64,000 bases of DNA from Larimichthys crocea (lineage: Eukaryota > Chordata > Actinopteri > Sciaenidae): contig NC_040021.1 in assembly GCF_000972845.2 (NCBI RefSeq), forward strand, positions 13,110,908 through 13,174,907. The letters run 5' to 3'. The notes below the pieces were generated by a model. The model was not told the DNA's origin. It ran no database searches and saw nothing but the letters and a program-made list of their open reading frames with translations. Positions within the stretch are counted from its first letter, which is position 1; each line of letters opens with the position of its first letter. Positions 30,726 through 44,215 of the stretch are shown here, piece after piece. The translations under genes and the position numbers were made by a program.

Positions 30726-33700
30726 TTTCAAACGTATTCTTTTTACATGCGTGCAACCCATTACCCATTTCTATCTTGTATTCATTTTACGTCATGTGCT
30801 TTGTTTCGTGATCTTGTGTATCTGTTTAACTTCTGCACAAACAATTGCCCCACAGGGGTAAATGACACAAAGTGACTGGAAAATAACTGCATGGACTGAT
30901 ATAAAGGAAAAAGCTTGGTCTTGATTGAAAAAAGAAAAGTATGAAAGAACAAAACACCATATTCTTTACACTGACACAGATATTTGAACTGGAGCTGGCA
31001 GAGGTGCTTTAGGAAGAATAATAATGAAATGAAATAACATGCAGCTGTTGATCTTAATCTGGCTGTTCACATACGACTGTTTTGCACATTCCAGTGATCG
31101 GGTTTCACAAAGCCGCTATCAGCCAACTGGCAGGAAATGTGATTGACTTCATTTTTAAATGTTGATGTGCAACATATCAATATGTCCATTGCTTTAACTG
31201 CTGTAGCTAGATAAAGGTGTGATAATTATGTGAAATAACATCTATCATCTATCAGTGTGTTATATCTAAATCAGCTGTTGGAACAAAAAGTTATTGGCCC
31301 AACTCAGCATGTACGGGCTACATGACAAAGTCATTTATTATTTTTAATGAAAGATATTCCCTCTGCTATAATGCTTGCCATTACTTACCCACCACACACA
31401 TTCAAAGACAGTAATACACACAGACACACTTTTCTCTGGCCACAATCAACTTTAAGTGTCTTTTCCTGTCCGTTCCAAACAGGAAAGGCTCTGATTATAA
31501 ATACACAGCAATTATTTATGAGGCAACAGCAAAAAATCCAGTCCAATAAATACTTTTCATGAAACATGGTCCAGGAACAATACAAATAGCTGAGGAGTTG
31601 AAATGATCACTGAAAACTGTTGATCTGTTCGGTTGGCCAAGCTAAATTTTGGTACAGATTTAAACGTGAAAATGTAAAAAAAACTAACAAAAACTCAAAC
31701 ATTAAAAGAAAACTGCAGAAGTGGTGACTTGCTGTGAGTTGGGTTCGTCCGTAGGAAAACATGGCGGCCTGCCGACTCACAAACTTTCTTGTATTACACA
31801 CTAAAATATGTTTCTGAAAACATTTAAGGTGAGAAATGGGCAACCCAATAAGAAAAACCTTTCATATTTGATCAGCACTGCTAAGTCTTAAAGTTTAATC
31901 GGACTTTTGTGCATTGCACTAGACGGACACACTGAGAATCCCAAAATCACACCCTATTAAGAGCATAATTTACTAAATTAACATCACGTTGTGTGAAAGA
32001 TGAGTTGAAACTAATGACTGAGACCATAAACTTATTGGAAACCATTTACTGAGGTAAAGAACCACATGAGACGTTGGGATTCATTTTTCTGTCACCGTCA
32101 TACAGACACACTTCTTCTTCTGGTTTCTAATCAATTAATTATAAAAAAAGAAAATACTACGTTCTCATTGGCTTCGCTTCTCAGATCTCAGATTTCCAGT
32201 GTTTTGTGGAAAAAGCAGGATTTTCATACATGTTAATGTTATGAACACAACAATCAGAATGAAGGAGGTTCTGTGCTATTAACTTGTGCAGCAGCAGAAA
32301 TGCACGAACCTTTGCTAACATTACATTTTTATAATGCTGATATTAACCCGTGCTGCAAATTGGTGGTGATTGATCATTACTACTGTATCTTACATCTATA
32401 TGTAACAAATAAAATCTAATATTCCTTTTTTCAAAGTAAATAACATGTTTTTTTTTCTTGTGTTGTACAAAAAAAGACCAAGGACATATAGTATTTAATA
32501 TTTGGCTTCTCGGATGGGAAACACAGTCACACTTTGAGAAACTTGTGTGTGATGCAGTCTGTTAAACCTGCATTAAATTCAATTAAAGGTTAGATGTTCC
32601 TTCAACAACATTACTTACTCAATAAATACATTTACCATTAAATAAAAGATGTAAACAAAGGGCAGACAGGAGCTAAAAAAAAACAACTTTCTCAGCATGA
32701 GGAGAAAAAGGTGGAGACAGCTGAAAATGTCAAGAGGAAGAATGGGCCAGTGTGAGAAACTCATGTGAGGCAGAGAAAGCTGTGATATGTGACATCAGGC
32801 TTGGATGGACCCAGCTGGCTGGATGCTGCATGTGAGGTGGTGACGTGGTCCTCTGGGACTTGAGTTAGCAATTTTATTTCAGGCTCTCCATTATCTATCC
32901 ACCTCTGTTCCTAATGTTTTGTTTATGCTTCCCAACCCCCTCCATCCTTCCCCACCCTTGCCTGACATCCAATTTATCACCACTGCATGCAGTCTTTGCT
33001 TTATTTAACTCCCTATTTCACTCTTCTGTGTCTTCATCCAAGACCTCAATTATACACCAGAGACACTTTTACTCTTTTAATCTTTCGTTCACTGTACTGT
33101 TCCCACCCATCACCCACCACTGTTCTGCTTGGTGGGAGGGAAAGAAGAACACCTCACCCTAAATCACTGTTCACCAAGGTTGTACTCTCGCAGACGTCGA
33201 GACAGACAAACAGAGGAGTGAAGCTCCACCCTAAACCTTTCATGATAGAGCAAAGTGCCAAATCACTGACGGCGCAGCACGAAATTACTGCCACATCACC
33301 TGCAGCTGCAGCACACGCAGGGCTTTACCAAACCAAGTAAGAGTGGATTTCCTTCAAGATCTTACCACTAAGATCCTCTTTGTCTCTCTGGAGCCCTACA
33401 CATCTCCATAAAACCCAGCCTTAACCTAATCTGAGCTGTAAAATGCAGATTGATTACCGCCACTGGGAGGGTGTGACTGCACATGTTGCGCTTTTATTTT
33501 CTGAACCGTTTCAACATACTGTATGACTGAAGCTGTGGAATATGTTTTCCTAACAGGTTGCAGATGAGGAAGCACAGTGGAAATGTCATATTTCACCCTG
33601 TTTACATGTGCAGATGCAGACGATATGGACTGTATTGTGTCAATAATCGGTAATCGCTCATGTGCACTTTCTTTGGCCAATGCCTCAAGTGCATTTTCAA

Positions 33701-36700
33701 ATTTTTGCATTGTTTTGCGGCCATAAATCATTCTGCGGAGTCAAAACAAAGCATTGGCCTCTGATGCGCATGCAACCAGTCATGTGAGTCATCCCGTCCC
33801 ACAGACAGGGAACAGACAAAGTTGTGTGCTGTTGCTGTGGCTACATAATAATGCTGACACAGGTCTCAACAAAAAGACTGCAGAAAAGAATAAAAATAAA
33901 AAGTCCTTAGAGTTTGTGCGGTTAGATCAATCAATGACTCAGAGACTTTCCCACAGCAGATACATGCGATATCTCTGAATGTCAGAGCTGTATGTCACCC
34001 TAAATAAATCTTCAGTGATACATGTGTGAAGAGAGAAGCAGACAGAGGTGATTTGAATGATTGATAACTAAATTGGATTATGTTTAATACTTGCATGTGT
34101 TTCATTACTGCATTTTACTCATTCAACTTTTAATACCCGATCATAATACACTGCATTAAAGAATAAAATGACCTAATTTGGCTCTTGCATGACACTATTT
34201 ACCCAAGACAGCTGTACAAATACATGTGCTAACATTTCAGTGCAGTCTGAAGTGTGGGAAAGCGAGAAATGAGAAAGAGGAAAGATGGAGAGTGTGCTTT
34301 TAATTAACTACTGTTTCAGCAGAATGAGAAGAGTACCACCTAGTGAGACATCAGAGGAAGCTTTAAGCATATCTCCAGTCAATTGGGTGCCACTTGGTTT
34401 GTTTGCTGAAATCCAGCAGATGGCACTGTAGCACCTTTATGCTGTGTGTGAGTGTGAGTTTTGTGGAGAGTATTCAGGGGTTTTCCAGTTTCTCCTTGAA
34501 ACTGGAAGTATGATGTATGAAAAGGGAGATGAGAGTAAGTTTGCATGTCATCTGATTTCTGAGAATTCTCAGTGAGGCAGAAAACATGCTACATGCATAC
34601 ATACTGTATTAATCTTTTAGTTTCCACTGGCTGCGTGTACTGTATGTGTGGCCATTAACTTGCTTAACCTCCTGTGTCTCCTATCATCTGTGCACTGTTT
34701 ACAATTCTTCTGACAAACTACTTGGCACCTGGTCTGCTGCATGGTAAATTTGATTTATAGCCCTGAATATTCCGTGTTCCTGCTGTAACCAGGAGGGTTG
34801 GACCGATGTTACTTGTTCGATATTAAAGCATAGAAACTGTCATTTTTGCAGACTGGATATATAAATAAATATGGGCAGTTGTACAGGTGTAAATGTTGTG
34901 ATTATATTACTTATGTTCAAAAACTAGCGAGTTGACAACTTAGCTTACAACCAAACATGAAGTGCAACAACACCAGACATAGCAGCCAGCTAACATTACT
35001 TACTAGACCAACAGCAAGAGCCCAGCTGGCCGTCTGTCTTCACAAAGCTCTCACCAACAACTAAAAGTCAGTCCCTCTCCTTAGCTTCCTCTGTCAGCAT
35101 CTCCTTATGTCTTTTCGTCTCTGTCATCAAAGACAGAGGCTGCCCACTTGCCCAACTCCTGTTCTAGCATGACACTAGCTCATTAGCATTCGCCCAGGCC
35201 TCGGGCCTGAAAACCTCCTCTTCCAAGTGGTCCAAAAAGACCTGTGGTACGAACACTCCGCCAGCGCACTGAGATCTATGTCCAACATTAGCTAGCATTA
35301 GCTAACGGTAGCTCGAATTCACAGCAGTTGTGCACGTTTTGTACGACACGTTCTTGGAAATGTTTCACAATAACTGTTAAGAAAGGAATTCATTTAATTA
35401 ATGAGAGTTTTGCTATATCACTTTAAGAGATAAAGATAACAATAAAATAATTAAAATAACATCAGCTGTTTACTCTTTTGAACTGAAATAACAACTGCTT
35501 GTTCCTGAGCAGTGTCACTTGCTCACACAGATCATTTGTTACCACACCCTGGCCACAGATGCACCACCACACTTCTCGTTTTTTTTTTTTTTCCTTCACC
35601 TTGGCCCGCTCTTTCTTATCTTAATGTTGCACGATACTTAATGTACTCAAGTATCGTGGTAATATGATGCAGACCCATATAAAACATTGCTACAAATAAG
35701 TATAGATCTCCGGTCCTAGGATTCTTAAGCCTCTAGTTATAATGCCTGAAATTATCAAGTAATCATTAAGTGAAAAACAAATGAAAGAAAAAATAAATCA
35801 TTTTCTGCTTTTGTTTCCTGTGAATAATCTCAAGACTTGCTGAAGCCCCAACCCCTTGATTTGAAACCACCAGTTTATGAGTTTCTCTGACTGTTAATGA
35901 GCTGATGATTGCTGAAAACTGCACAAAGCCAAAGTACCAAGCATCAATTCATCATGCATGTTTGTGCATGTGCATCTGTATCCATTTGTATCAGACACAG
36001 ATGATCACACACTATCAGCGAGATCTTGACATGTCAGACCACAGTATCATACAGGAAACTGAGTCACAGATAGAGCAATTGACTTCCTGTTTATTTTATC
36101 GCAGCAGTTTTCTGCCCTCAGACATGACCAGGAAAAAACATGAGAATCTGTTAAAAAAATACTGACTTGGAAGGCAGAGGGATTGTATAAATCTCTGGGG
36201 GCTGCATTAAAATAATGAGTTCAGTTCAGTGTGTTTTTGTACAGATAATATCTGCCATGAGATTATTTAATAATAGAGGAATTGTAAACATCTTTATTTT
36301 AGGCAGTTTGCAATGTGGGACAGCAATACATGCCTCAACAGATCGTGTCATGATTGATCAGACAGTTATCTTTGGTGGGAGTGAAACTCAAAGAAACATG
36401 CTGTGTCTTTTCGACACAGCAGTGAACATACTACCACATGGAGCACCTTATAGGAGCGCTGCAGCATGGCTTACAGTGCAGGGCACGTCAGAGAATCTCA
36501 TTAGCGGCTATGGAAGAGTTTAGTGGGGGCTTACACTACTGAATGTGTTCTTCAAGGTTGACTGGGGTCAAACGTCTCTTGCTGAGGTCAGGGTTTAAAA
36601 TTGGATGATTGAATGATTAGAAATACTGTAATACTGTAATGACTTTGCCTGTCATTACCTACACTAGCTTTATGTGCTTTAACATCTACTGTCAAAGGGC

Positions 36701-37300
36701 AAATGGGCTGGCACAGCAGCAGGAATAGGATGGCCTCTAATTGCTTACAAATGAATGATTACTTGTGCTAAAGTATAAGTTAACAACTGCAACTGTTGTT
36801 GTCGGACAACCGGGATGAACCAGTGGGAGTGCAATTATTTCTACGAGCCCAATGGACATCGAAATGCCACACACATAGGTTAAATAATTATCATACCTTG
36901 TCAATAAAATACGTTGACTTATACATGCATGCAAGAAAATAGCAGCAAAGCAGGTAGCTCACTATTTTTCATTGAATGAGGTAGAACGGAGAGGAAAAAC
37001 AAGGTATTAAGTTCTTTGTTGAGGTTATCTTAGTTGTGAACCATGGCTATCCTCTTCCCTGAAAATAAAATCTCACCGTTCATGTCCTTTGCCCCTTTGC
37101 TACTAACTTGCTGGATGATAGGTAACATTAACTTAAGTCAACTAAGGTTAGCCATGTTAAAGACTTTATCGTTGCAAACATGATGCTGCACAGTAACAGA
37201 AAATATCTGTACCAAAAGGTATTTATTACTAAGAATGACACTGGATCACGTCCCTGTTAGTAGCTTTGTATGTATAACAACAGGGCAGCTGTTAGCCTCT
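30726..37300. other. gene desert upstream of tent5a, part 1
   Basis: No supported gene. Only short ORFs without domains, a 10-bp-arm hairpin at 34483-34507, a poly-T run near 35,580, and TTAGCTAGCATTAGC-type debris near 35,290. Conserved non-coding elements may be present but cannot be judged from one sequence. Confidence 0.5.
34483..34507. other. 10-bp perfect hairpin
   Basis: TTCCAGTTTC, loop TCCTT, GAAACTGGAA. The arms are exact complements. Role unknown. Confidence 0.85.
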
Positions 37301-37302
37301 AT

Positions 37303-37420
37303 TACAGGGGTGTCCAAAGTATGGCAATCACGGCCCACGGTCAGATTTCATGTGGCCCGCAGCTTCATTTTTATAATATATTATTTATGGCCTGAGGTCA
37401 TTTTTGTTTGACATAACGAA
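37303..37420 (+). mobile_element. hAT-type element end (fragment)
   Basis: CAGGGGTGTCCAAAGTATGG followed by CACGGCCCACGG and GTGGCCCGCAGC resembles the terminal text of vertebrate hAT elements. I did not find the opposite end. Confidence 0.4.
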
Positions 37421-39649
37421 GCAGTTGAACCTTTTTCAAAATAAGTCATGATCACATGATCTTAAGATTTGTATCAACTTCATGCAAGTTTAATGTTTTC
37501 TATACAATTTATACTTTGTTATCTGACTCCAGATGTTACCGAAAAGGGTAGAACAAGTTAAGTAGTCATTTGATGGACTGAGTAAAGAGTGCATGTTTGG
37601 TTAACATGGAAAACAAGACAGATTTTTTTACCCCTGTGCTAATGGAAAGCCAGAAGAAAGAATAAAAATAGTAGGTGGTGTTAAGGGAGTTAGGTGGGAA
37701 TGGGAAGGAGGAAGACAGCGGAGGCATGTTCATCTAACGGGCTCACTGTAATCTCTTAATGAACTTCCACGTGTAGGAATGGTGAAAAAAGGGGATGGAA
37801 AAGAGGATGAGCAAAACAGAGGAAGCAGGGCTTGGATGAGGGAGGGAAAAAAGTATAGCAAAAGACAGGAGTGCACAGGGTGAAGGTGAGAAAAGAAGAT
37901 GCTTTGGCTGTGATGAGAAAGCCAAGAGCCGTTGATCAGGAGGAGGATGTGTTTACCGGACATGTCTGACTCTATGAATGAGGCTCTGGGTTTCATTTAC
38001 TATCACATGTCTGGGTATAAAGAGGAATGTCTGCACATTCATCTCATGTGATTCACAAAAAACTAACAGACACGCACACACACACAGTGGCATGCACAAA
38101 AGAATTGCACAATAATAATTACACCAAGAAACACACAAACATTAACTTGACAGTATAAACATTTACAGACACAATACACGCATGTGAAGACGCACGTACA
38201 CACAAATTTGTTTCCAAATGTGGCGATCGGTTTGGCAGCCTAACAAGGGGTCTGTCTAAAAATCCCCTCACCAATCCTCTGATGTCGTCAGACATTGGAA
38301 ACCAAGCCGGTGTCATCCACTTGACAAGTCAGAGGTCAGGTAAGTAGCTGCTTCATGGTAAGAATCCTTCGCAGTAAGCCTGACATTGAGCCCGTTGTGA
38401 ATGGAGAAACTACCGAGTGAAGCCGGCCTGCCGTCATGTCTCAGCCTACAGAGCTACATTGTCTTTAACCTGGAAATGTTAAAGCAAAACTGTCTTGAAT
38501 AAAGACAGTGTTTATCAGATGACAAAAGAAGAAGTACCAAGAAGTGAAAACAGTTTCCGCATGCTTCAATGAAATATACAAATATCAGCAACACTCTGTG
38601 TTTAGTTTCGTTAAACCTGACCTAAGGCCTCATGCTGCATGGTGAGGTAACACAGTAGGAAAGCCTTTATAGCTTGACAGATAAAGTGTAATCAGATACA
38701 GTTTATATTCAAACAAGTATCCAGATATGAAAGTTTTTAAATGTGAAAATGTGGCAGTTTACTCATTGTGCAGCTCAGTTATTCCAACTTCAAATATTTC
38801 AAATACATGCACACAAACTACTTTTTACAGGATGCTTCTTTAATTTTTTTAATGATCAGAGCATGCACAGAGCATGCACTAGTAATAATATCTTAACGTG
38901 GCATTAGCTTTGCATTATCTGCAGAGGTCTGAGTGTGCATGCATGTGTGTCTGTGTGACTGTGTGTGTCACTGCACATACAGGGTAATCTGCAGTAAGCT
39001 GGTTTATGGGCTCGTCTGTAGTGACGCATATATACGTGCCAAGCTCTGCACTGATAGATTCTCCATGACAAGTAACCTTCTACTGTAGAGACTATAAGAC
39101 CTATACTCTACATACTGACAGACAGCTTTACACCGTGCGGGTCAGAGAGGTTCATCACAAACAGATCTTTCTTTTCAAATTATGAATAAAATATATATTA
39201 CATTAGATATACATATACAAGTTATGCACTTGCACTAGTTTTATCTGCATCGTTATTTCAAGTTTGTGGAGTCACTAGATTGAAGAACGACTGCAGGGCC
39301 AAATGGTGATGGCCTAAAGCCCACCCCTAGAGGGCGTTGGGTGTATGTGCATTTCCAGTCTCACTTGTGAATGATGAGACTGCTGAGTAACTGGAAATAT
39401 GAATGTCAAATGATTTACATTTGTGATGCTGTTCTCCAGAGTGATCGATACTAAACTGACTGCTCACTTTTGGTGATTTTAGCAGCTAGCAATATATTGC
39501 AAACTATTTGTGAAATTGTTGTGTGCATCGTCACTGCAATGATGCAATTCATCAATGAAGAAGACTCAATGATGCAAAAAAAAAAACCCCCAACTCAAAG
39601 CAAAGGAAGAGTTTTGGTCAAGGGTCATTGTCAGATCTGTCTCCTTCTT
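37421..39649. other. gene desert upstream of tent5a, part 2
   Basis: No coding gene or recognisable element; purine-rich at 37.65-37.90 kb and CA/TG-rich patches at 38.06 and 38.94 kb. Confidence 0.5.
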
Positions 39650-40300
39650 CTTTTGTCGTAACGTCCATCCTCCAGACACGCCTCAGTCTGAGAGCTCGCA
39701 GCCACTCAAAGTCACTAAAGGAAGCGTGGGCGGCTATTAGTAGGTGTGGGCTGTCAATCATACCGACCCGCCCAGACGCTTCTCAGACGGGAAGCACACT
39801 GATCACAACTTCTCCAGCAGCTGTGGAGTGGGAGCTCTGTGGCATCACGCAGTATCGAAGAGCAAGAAACGTCCAAAATGTAAGGGAAAAGCAGCAATAC
39901 ACCTCTTTCTCAAAGTAGGTGTGCAGTGGAAAAGTGTAGCAGTCTTTAAAACGATGCGTAAAGTTGCTGTTACGCATCAAGGACCCGCAATAATCCGTGC
40001 GTAAAAGTGAGACCGAGTGGACAGAAGTAAAACTCCTGCTGTGGATGAAACGTTTGCTCGGATACGATGGATGCATCAGTGAGTCTTTGGGACGTCATGA
40101 AAAGCTGACAGTGAGAGGAACAATCATTTCGACATTATTACAGTGAGTGTCTGCTTTCCAACGTTTGTGGACAGCGCCGGAGCGGAGCCGAGCCGAGCAG
40201 AGCAGAGCGCGCAGGCGAGCAGCAGATGCTGGACAGTGACTAAGCCTTACGGCTGGAAAGCTGAATTTGTCTGGACTGCAGACTTTATGTAAGAAGTAGG
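39650..40300 (+). promoter_or_regulatory. tent5a: candidate tent5a promoter and 5' non-coding exon
   Basis: GC-richer than the desert around it. It contains GTGGGCGG (Sp/KLF-type box, about 39,727), TGTCAATCAT (PBX/HOX-type, about 39,752), GACGTCAT (CRE-like, about 40,091) and a CpG-rich purine run (about 40,190). A donor-like AAAAT|GTAAGG at about 39,880 suggests a spliced leader exon, as in mammalian TENT5A. The sites are consensus matches only. Confidence 0.4.
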
Positions 40301-40496
40301 ACAAGCTTTACACCGCCCAACTAGTTCTTTCCGTAATACGCAGAGACGCGTTGTCGCCTAGCCTCTCGTTGTTATGACAGACATCAGCACTGAACCTTCA
40401 GTTCTACAGAAAGTTGCAGCTAGCTCATGCCACTACTCCAGCAGGAGTTAGTGGAAAGTTTTGTCGTTTACATCCTTCTGACTACCTCTTTTCAAC

Positions 40497-40922
40497 ATGG
40501 ACGAGAGTGTTGAGTCTGCCGCGGCTGACAGCTGCTCGGACGGGGAGAGCATCAACCTCAGCGTGCTCAACTGGGAGCAAGTGCAGCGGCTGGACACCAT
40601 CCTCACCGGCTCCATCCCTATCCACGGCCGGTGGAGCTTCCCCACTTTGGAGGTGAAGCCACGGGATATCGTCAAGGTGGTCCGGAGCCGCATGGAGGAG
40701 AAGCGGATACATGTCCGGGAGGTGCGACTGAACGGTTCCGCGGCCAGCTACGTCTTGCATGAGGACAGCGGTCTAGGATGGAAAGATCTGGACTTAATAT
40801 TCTGCGCCGAGCTGAAAGGAGAGATGGAGTTTCAGATAGTGAAAGATATTGTTCTGGACTCTCTTCTAGACTTCTTGCCCGAGGGAGTGAATAAAGAAAA
40901 GATCACACCAATGACCTTAAAG
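40497..40922 (+). CDS. tent5a: tent5a coding exon 1
   Basis: 142 codons from [10 protein letters not shown] to PMTLK; the donor is AAG|GTTGTA at 40923. It carries the GS and DLDL catalytic motifs. The intron that follows is 989 bp. Confidence 0.93.
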
Positions 40923-42727
40923 GTTGTATGAATTTAAAACACACTTTTTTTTCCCGATCATTTGCAAAGCAGAATTTATATTTTGTCTCACACTTTTCAC
41001 GCCACAGAACCTGATTTTCCCTCTTTAGATTATTTCCACTTCATTACGCACCGCACAGTGCTGGGTTTAGACGCAGTTTCCAGTCAACTCGCACGTTTTC
41101 TGTTTGCAAATGCACCTTAAATTAAATGTAAATTAAGCTTTCCAAAGCAAGAATGACCTCTATTTGCAGAGGTATAAGTCCTTAAATAGTAAAAAGGTTG
41201 GTTTCCAATTCAAAGAGGATTCTGTCTAATCCAATTGGAGTCGGATCCACATTAATAAGTCGGCCCTCAGTTACCTGGATACCAAGGACTACCCAGGCTA
41301 CTAATGGCCCACCAACAGATGTGATCAGCAAAACATCATGATTAACAGACCAAATCAAGAGTTTTATCTGGTGCAAATAGCATTTCTGTTTGTTGAAGCA
41401 AGCCTCAAACCTCAACCCTTTTTGAACCACAATAAGAACCACATGTCTGATAGCTATCTGTTTTTCAGAAGTGAAAGAACTGGTGCACTAGTGCGAGAAC
41501 TAACACTATAATATATGTGTGAAAGGAGGAAACAAGAGGAGGAGGAGTTAGTTGACAGACAGTAAGCAGAGGAGGCCTCTGTGTGACAGAAAAAAAGATT
41601 GGCACATATTCTTCTTAAAAAAAATGTCAAAACAACTCTGTACGACCGCAGCCTATTATTATGTTTTTGATGATGTCCGTGGACTTTACATCTTAAATAT
41701 AGAAAACAGCAAGTGAAATTGCTCTTTGTATGTAGTGTATGTTGGATTAAATGTGTGTGTATATAGTCGTTAAATCTACTCATATATGTTGACTCCAGTG
41801 ATGTCCTCAGTTTCTTGCCTCCGGTTTTCCGTAGTAAAACATGCAATGCGTTACAAGTAACTTTAGTCAAACTGAGATGACATCTAATGTTTCATTTGTG
41901 TATTTTTTTAGGAGGCCTATGTGCAAAAGATGGTGAAGGTGTGCAATGACTCAGACCGCTGGAGTCTCATTTCCCTCTCCAACAACCATGGGAAGAACGT
42001 GGAGCTCAAGTTCGTGGACTCTCTTCGACGGCAGTTTGAGTTCAGCGTGGACTCCTTCCAGATCCGCCTGGACTCACTCCTCCTTTTCTACGAGTGCTCA
42101 GAGCATCCAATGGCCGCCACTTTCCACCCCACAATTCTCGGGGAGAGTGTCTACGGGGACTTCCCCACTGCCCTCGATCACCTGCGCAGGCGCCTCATCT
42201 GCACGAGGAGCCCCGAGGAAATTCGAGGCGGGGGTTTGCTGAAGTACTGCCACCTGCTGGTGCGGGGTTTCCGTGCAGCTTCCAACAGCGAGATGAAATT
42301 GCTGCAGCGCTACATGTGCTCGCGCTTTTTCATAGACTTTCCCGATGTGAACGAGCAGAGGAGGAAGCTGGAGTCATATCTGCAGAACCACTTTGTAGAC
42401 CTGGAGGACAGGAAATATGACTATCTGGCCACGCTGTACGATGTGGTGCAGGAGAGCACGGTGTGCCTGATGGGCCACGAGAGACGTCAGACACTCAGCC
42501 TCATCTCCTCTCTGGCACTGCGGGTCTTGGCCGAGCAGAACGCGATCCCCAACGCGGCCAACGTCACCTGCTTCTACCAGCCAGCTCCTTATGTCTCAGA
42601 TGGCAACTTCAGCAACTATTATGTAGCACAGGTTCAGCCTGTCTACCCCTGTCCTCCCTCGCCTCCTCAGCATTACCTTTCTCAGCCACAACATCCCATG
42701 TACGCCACCTGGTTGCCCTGTAATTAA
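40497..42727 (+). CDS. tent5a: terminal nucleotidyltransferase 5A (FAM46A), 413 aa, two coding exons
   Basis: Non-canonical cytoplasmic poly(A) polymerase of the FAM46/TENT5 family, which extends poly(A) tails of selected mRNAs, notably secretory and ER-targeted ones. Coding exons are 40497-40922 and 41912-42727, joined in phase 0 at [12 protein letters not shown]. The nucleotidyltransferase core shows LNGSA (GS at 80-81) and KDLDLIF (D97 and D99, metal-binding pair); the third carboxylate is probably E173 in VELKFV. The C-terminus [13 protein letters not shown]...TWLPCN matches TENT5A rather than TENT5B, C or D. The start has a good context (CAACATGG). The N-terminus is shorter than in human, without the variable repeat tract. 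Codons are GC-rich against an AT-rich background. It lies in the same order and direction relative to prss35 and snap91 as in human. Confidence 0.95.
41912..42727 (+). CDS. tent5a: tent5a coding exon 2
   Basis: The acceptor is TATTTTTTTAG at 41901-41911. It runs from [10 protein letters not shown] to TWLPCN and TAA at 42725-42727. It holds the rest of the catalytic core and the helical C-terminal domain. Confidence 0.95.
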   Translation, partial: EAYVQKMVKVCNDSDRWSLISLSNNHGKNVELKFVDSLRRQFEFSVDSFQIRLDSLLLFYECSEHPMAATFHPTILGESVYGDFPTALDHLRRRLICTRSPEEIRGGGLLKYCHLLVRGFRAASNSEMKLLQRYMCSRFFIDFPDVNEQRRKLESYLQNHFVDLEDRKYDYLATLYDVVQESTVCLMGHERRQTLSLISSLALRVLAEQNAIPNAANVTCFYQPAPYVSDGNFSNYYVAQVQPVYPCPPSPPQHYLSQPQHPMYATWLPCN

Positions 42728-43194
42728 ACTTGTGTACTTTCATGCACTTTTGCATAACTGGTGGAACTCATACCTCTTTGAAAGGGATAAATGAATCATC
42801 TTTTTATCTCTTTCTTGAGATAGGAAGTTGAGGGAAATGAGAGAAGGAAAACCAGGAGACAAAAGTGCAGATAAAAGAAGAGAATAAAGAAAGGAGGCGA
42901 AATGAGGACAAGGAACTTGGATCAAGACAGTGGGCCAGCGAATGGTTTTTCCCCATGGTAGGATGCCACAGCAGGAGGAGCTGAGCACACAGGGAGACAT
43001 GCCAATGAGAGAGGCTGACCCATCAGTTTCAGGGTTCTGTCATCAGCTAAGATTGATTGTGGACCAAACCACAGCTGAGCCTCAGAATGACCAAGGATAT
43101 GATGATATTTCTCTTTTGTCTGTTGTGAGTTAGCGCTCACAGGAACTCATTTCAAATGATGAAAGTGTATAATATTCATATTAAAAAAAAAAAA

Positions 43195-43233
<39 letters not shown>

Positions 43234-44215
43234 CAAAACAGACTCGCACATGGCCACAGAGAGGACAGAGGACACACATGATGTGCTGAAGATATTGCTG
43301 GTCAAATAATTGCACCATTCTGACCCTTTCTATGTGCACAGTGTGTGTGTGTGCATGTGCATAAGTGTGTGTGTGTGTGTGTGTGGGACTCCTTTTCACA
43401 AACAATGCAAAATGAGGAACTGGATACTTGTTTACAAACCCAAAGATTAACTTTGATACTCAACTTTATCTAAATTCAGAGAAAAAAAAAGAAACAACAA
43501 AACAATGCATGCTTTATTTCTGAACAGGAATAATTTTAAGTGCCTAGATAAAGCCTAAAGGGAAGAGATATTTTTGTGATTTTTTTAACATAGAAAACTG
43601 TTGAGTTGTCTAATTGACATTTTCCAGGTGATAATGAATGTACTGTGGTGCAGAGAGTTTACCTACAGTCTGCTGAGTAAGGTCTCTTAGAGTGAATAAG
43701 GGTTAGGGGTTTTCGGACCAACTGATTTTTGTTTCCTTTTTTTTTTGGACAATGTTTAGTTGAACACTCTGCTCTTATCTGCCACCCTGCTGGATGGGTA
43801 TGCATCCTGATTACCAAAGGGGAAGTAACAACATAATCTGATCATCTGTACAGAGAGGGGGAGGGGGAAATCAGATCAAAAATGCTTATAAGAGGCGGAT
43901 AGATTGTCGTTTTCAGAGAAATGTACAGAGAAAGAAAGAAGTTTGACAGCAAGAGAGAAAATTAGAGAAATGCTGCTCTTATCTGCAGTTTCATTACAAA
44001 ATAACATAGACCAGTGCACAGCTTGACAACCAAAAAACTATTTATCACAGAAGGGAGACCATCTAATCTTCACTGGACAATGAAATGCTGCAAAGAAAAA
44101 TGTATTTGGATATGTAAACGTTTTATAATGCATTTAAAAAATACAGATTCATAATGAATCGTAATTTGATATCAAAATGCATTTTAGCTACAGTAATCCT
44201 GTCACTGTCTTACAA
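42728..44215 (+). other. tent5a: probable tent5a 3' UTR / downstream flank
   Basis: AATAAA at 42883-42888 would give a UTR of about 170 nt. The mammalian gene has a UTR of several kb, so a longer form is likely. The region holds a near-pure poly-A block (43183-43232, one GC interruption) and TG runs (43,340-43,384). No coding potential. Confidence 0.4.
43183..43232 (+). repeat. poly(A) tract
   Basis: Thirteen A, GC, then 35 A. It could be a genomic A-tract or an internal-priming site in cDNA data. Confidence 0.95.

Noticed and set aside
33426..33731. 101-codon minus-strand ORF
   Set aside because: No recognisable domain and no supporting exons; may be a chance ORF or an old repeat I cannot name.
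36215..36523. 102-codon plus-strand ORF
   Set aside because: Low-information sequence without start context, domains or neighbouring exons.
41454..41870. 138-codon minus-strand ORF in the tent5a intron
   Set aside because: Composition follows AT-rich intron sequence; no domain, no conserved motif, no splice or start context.
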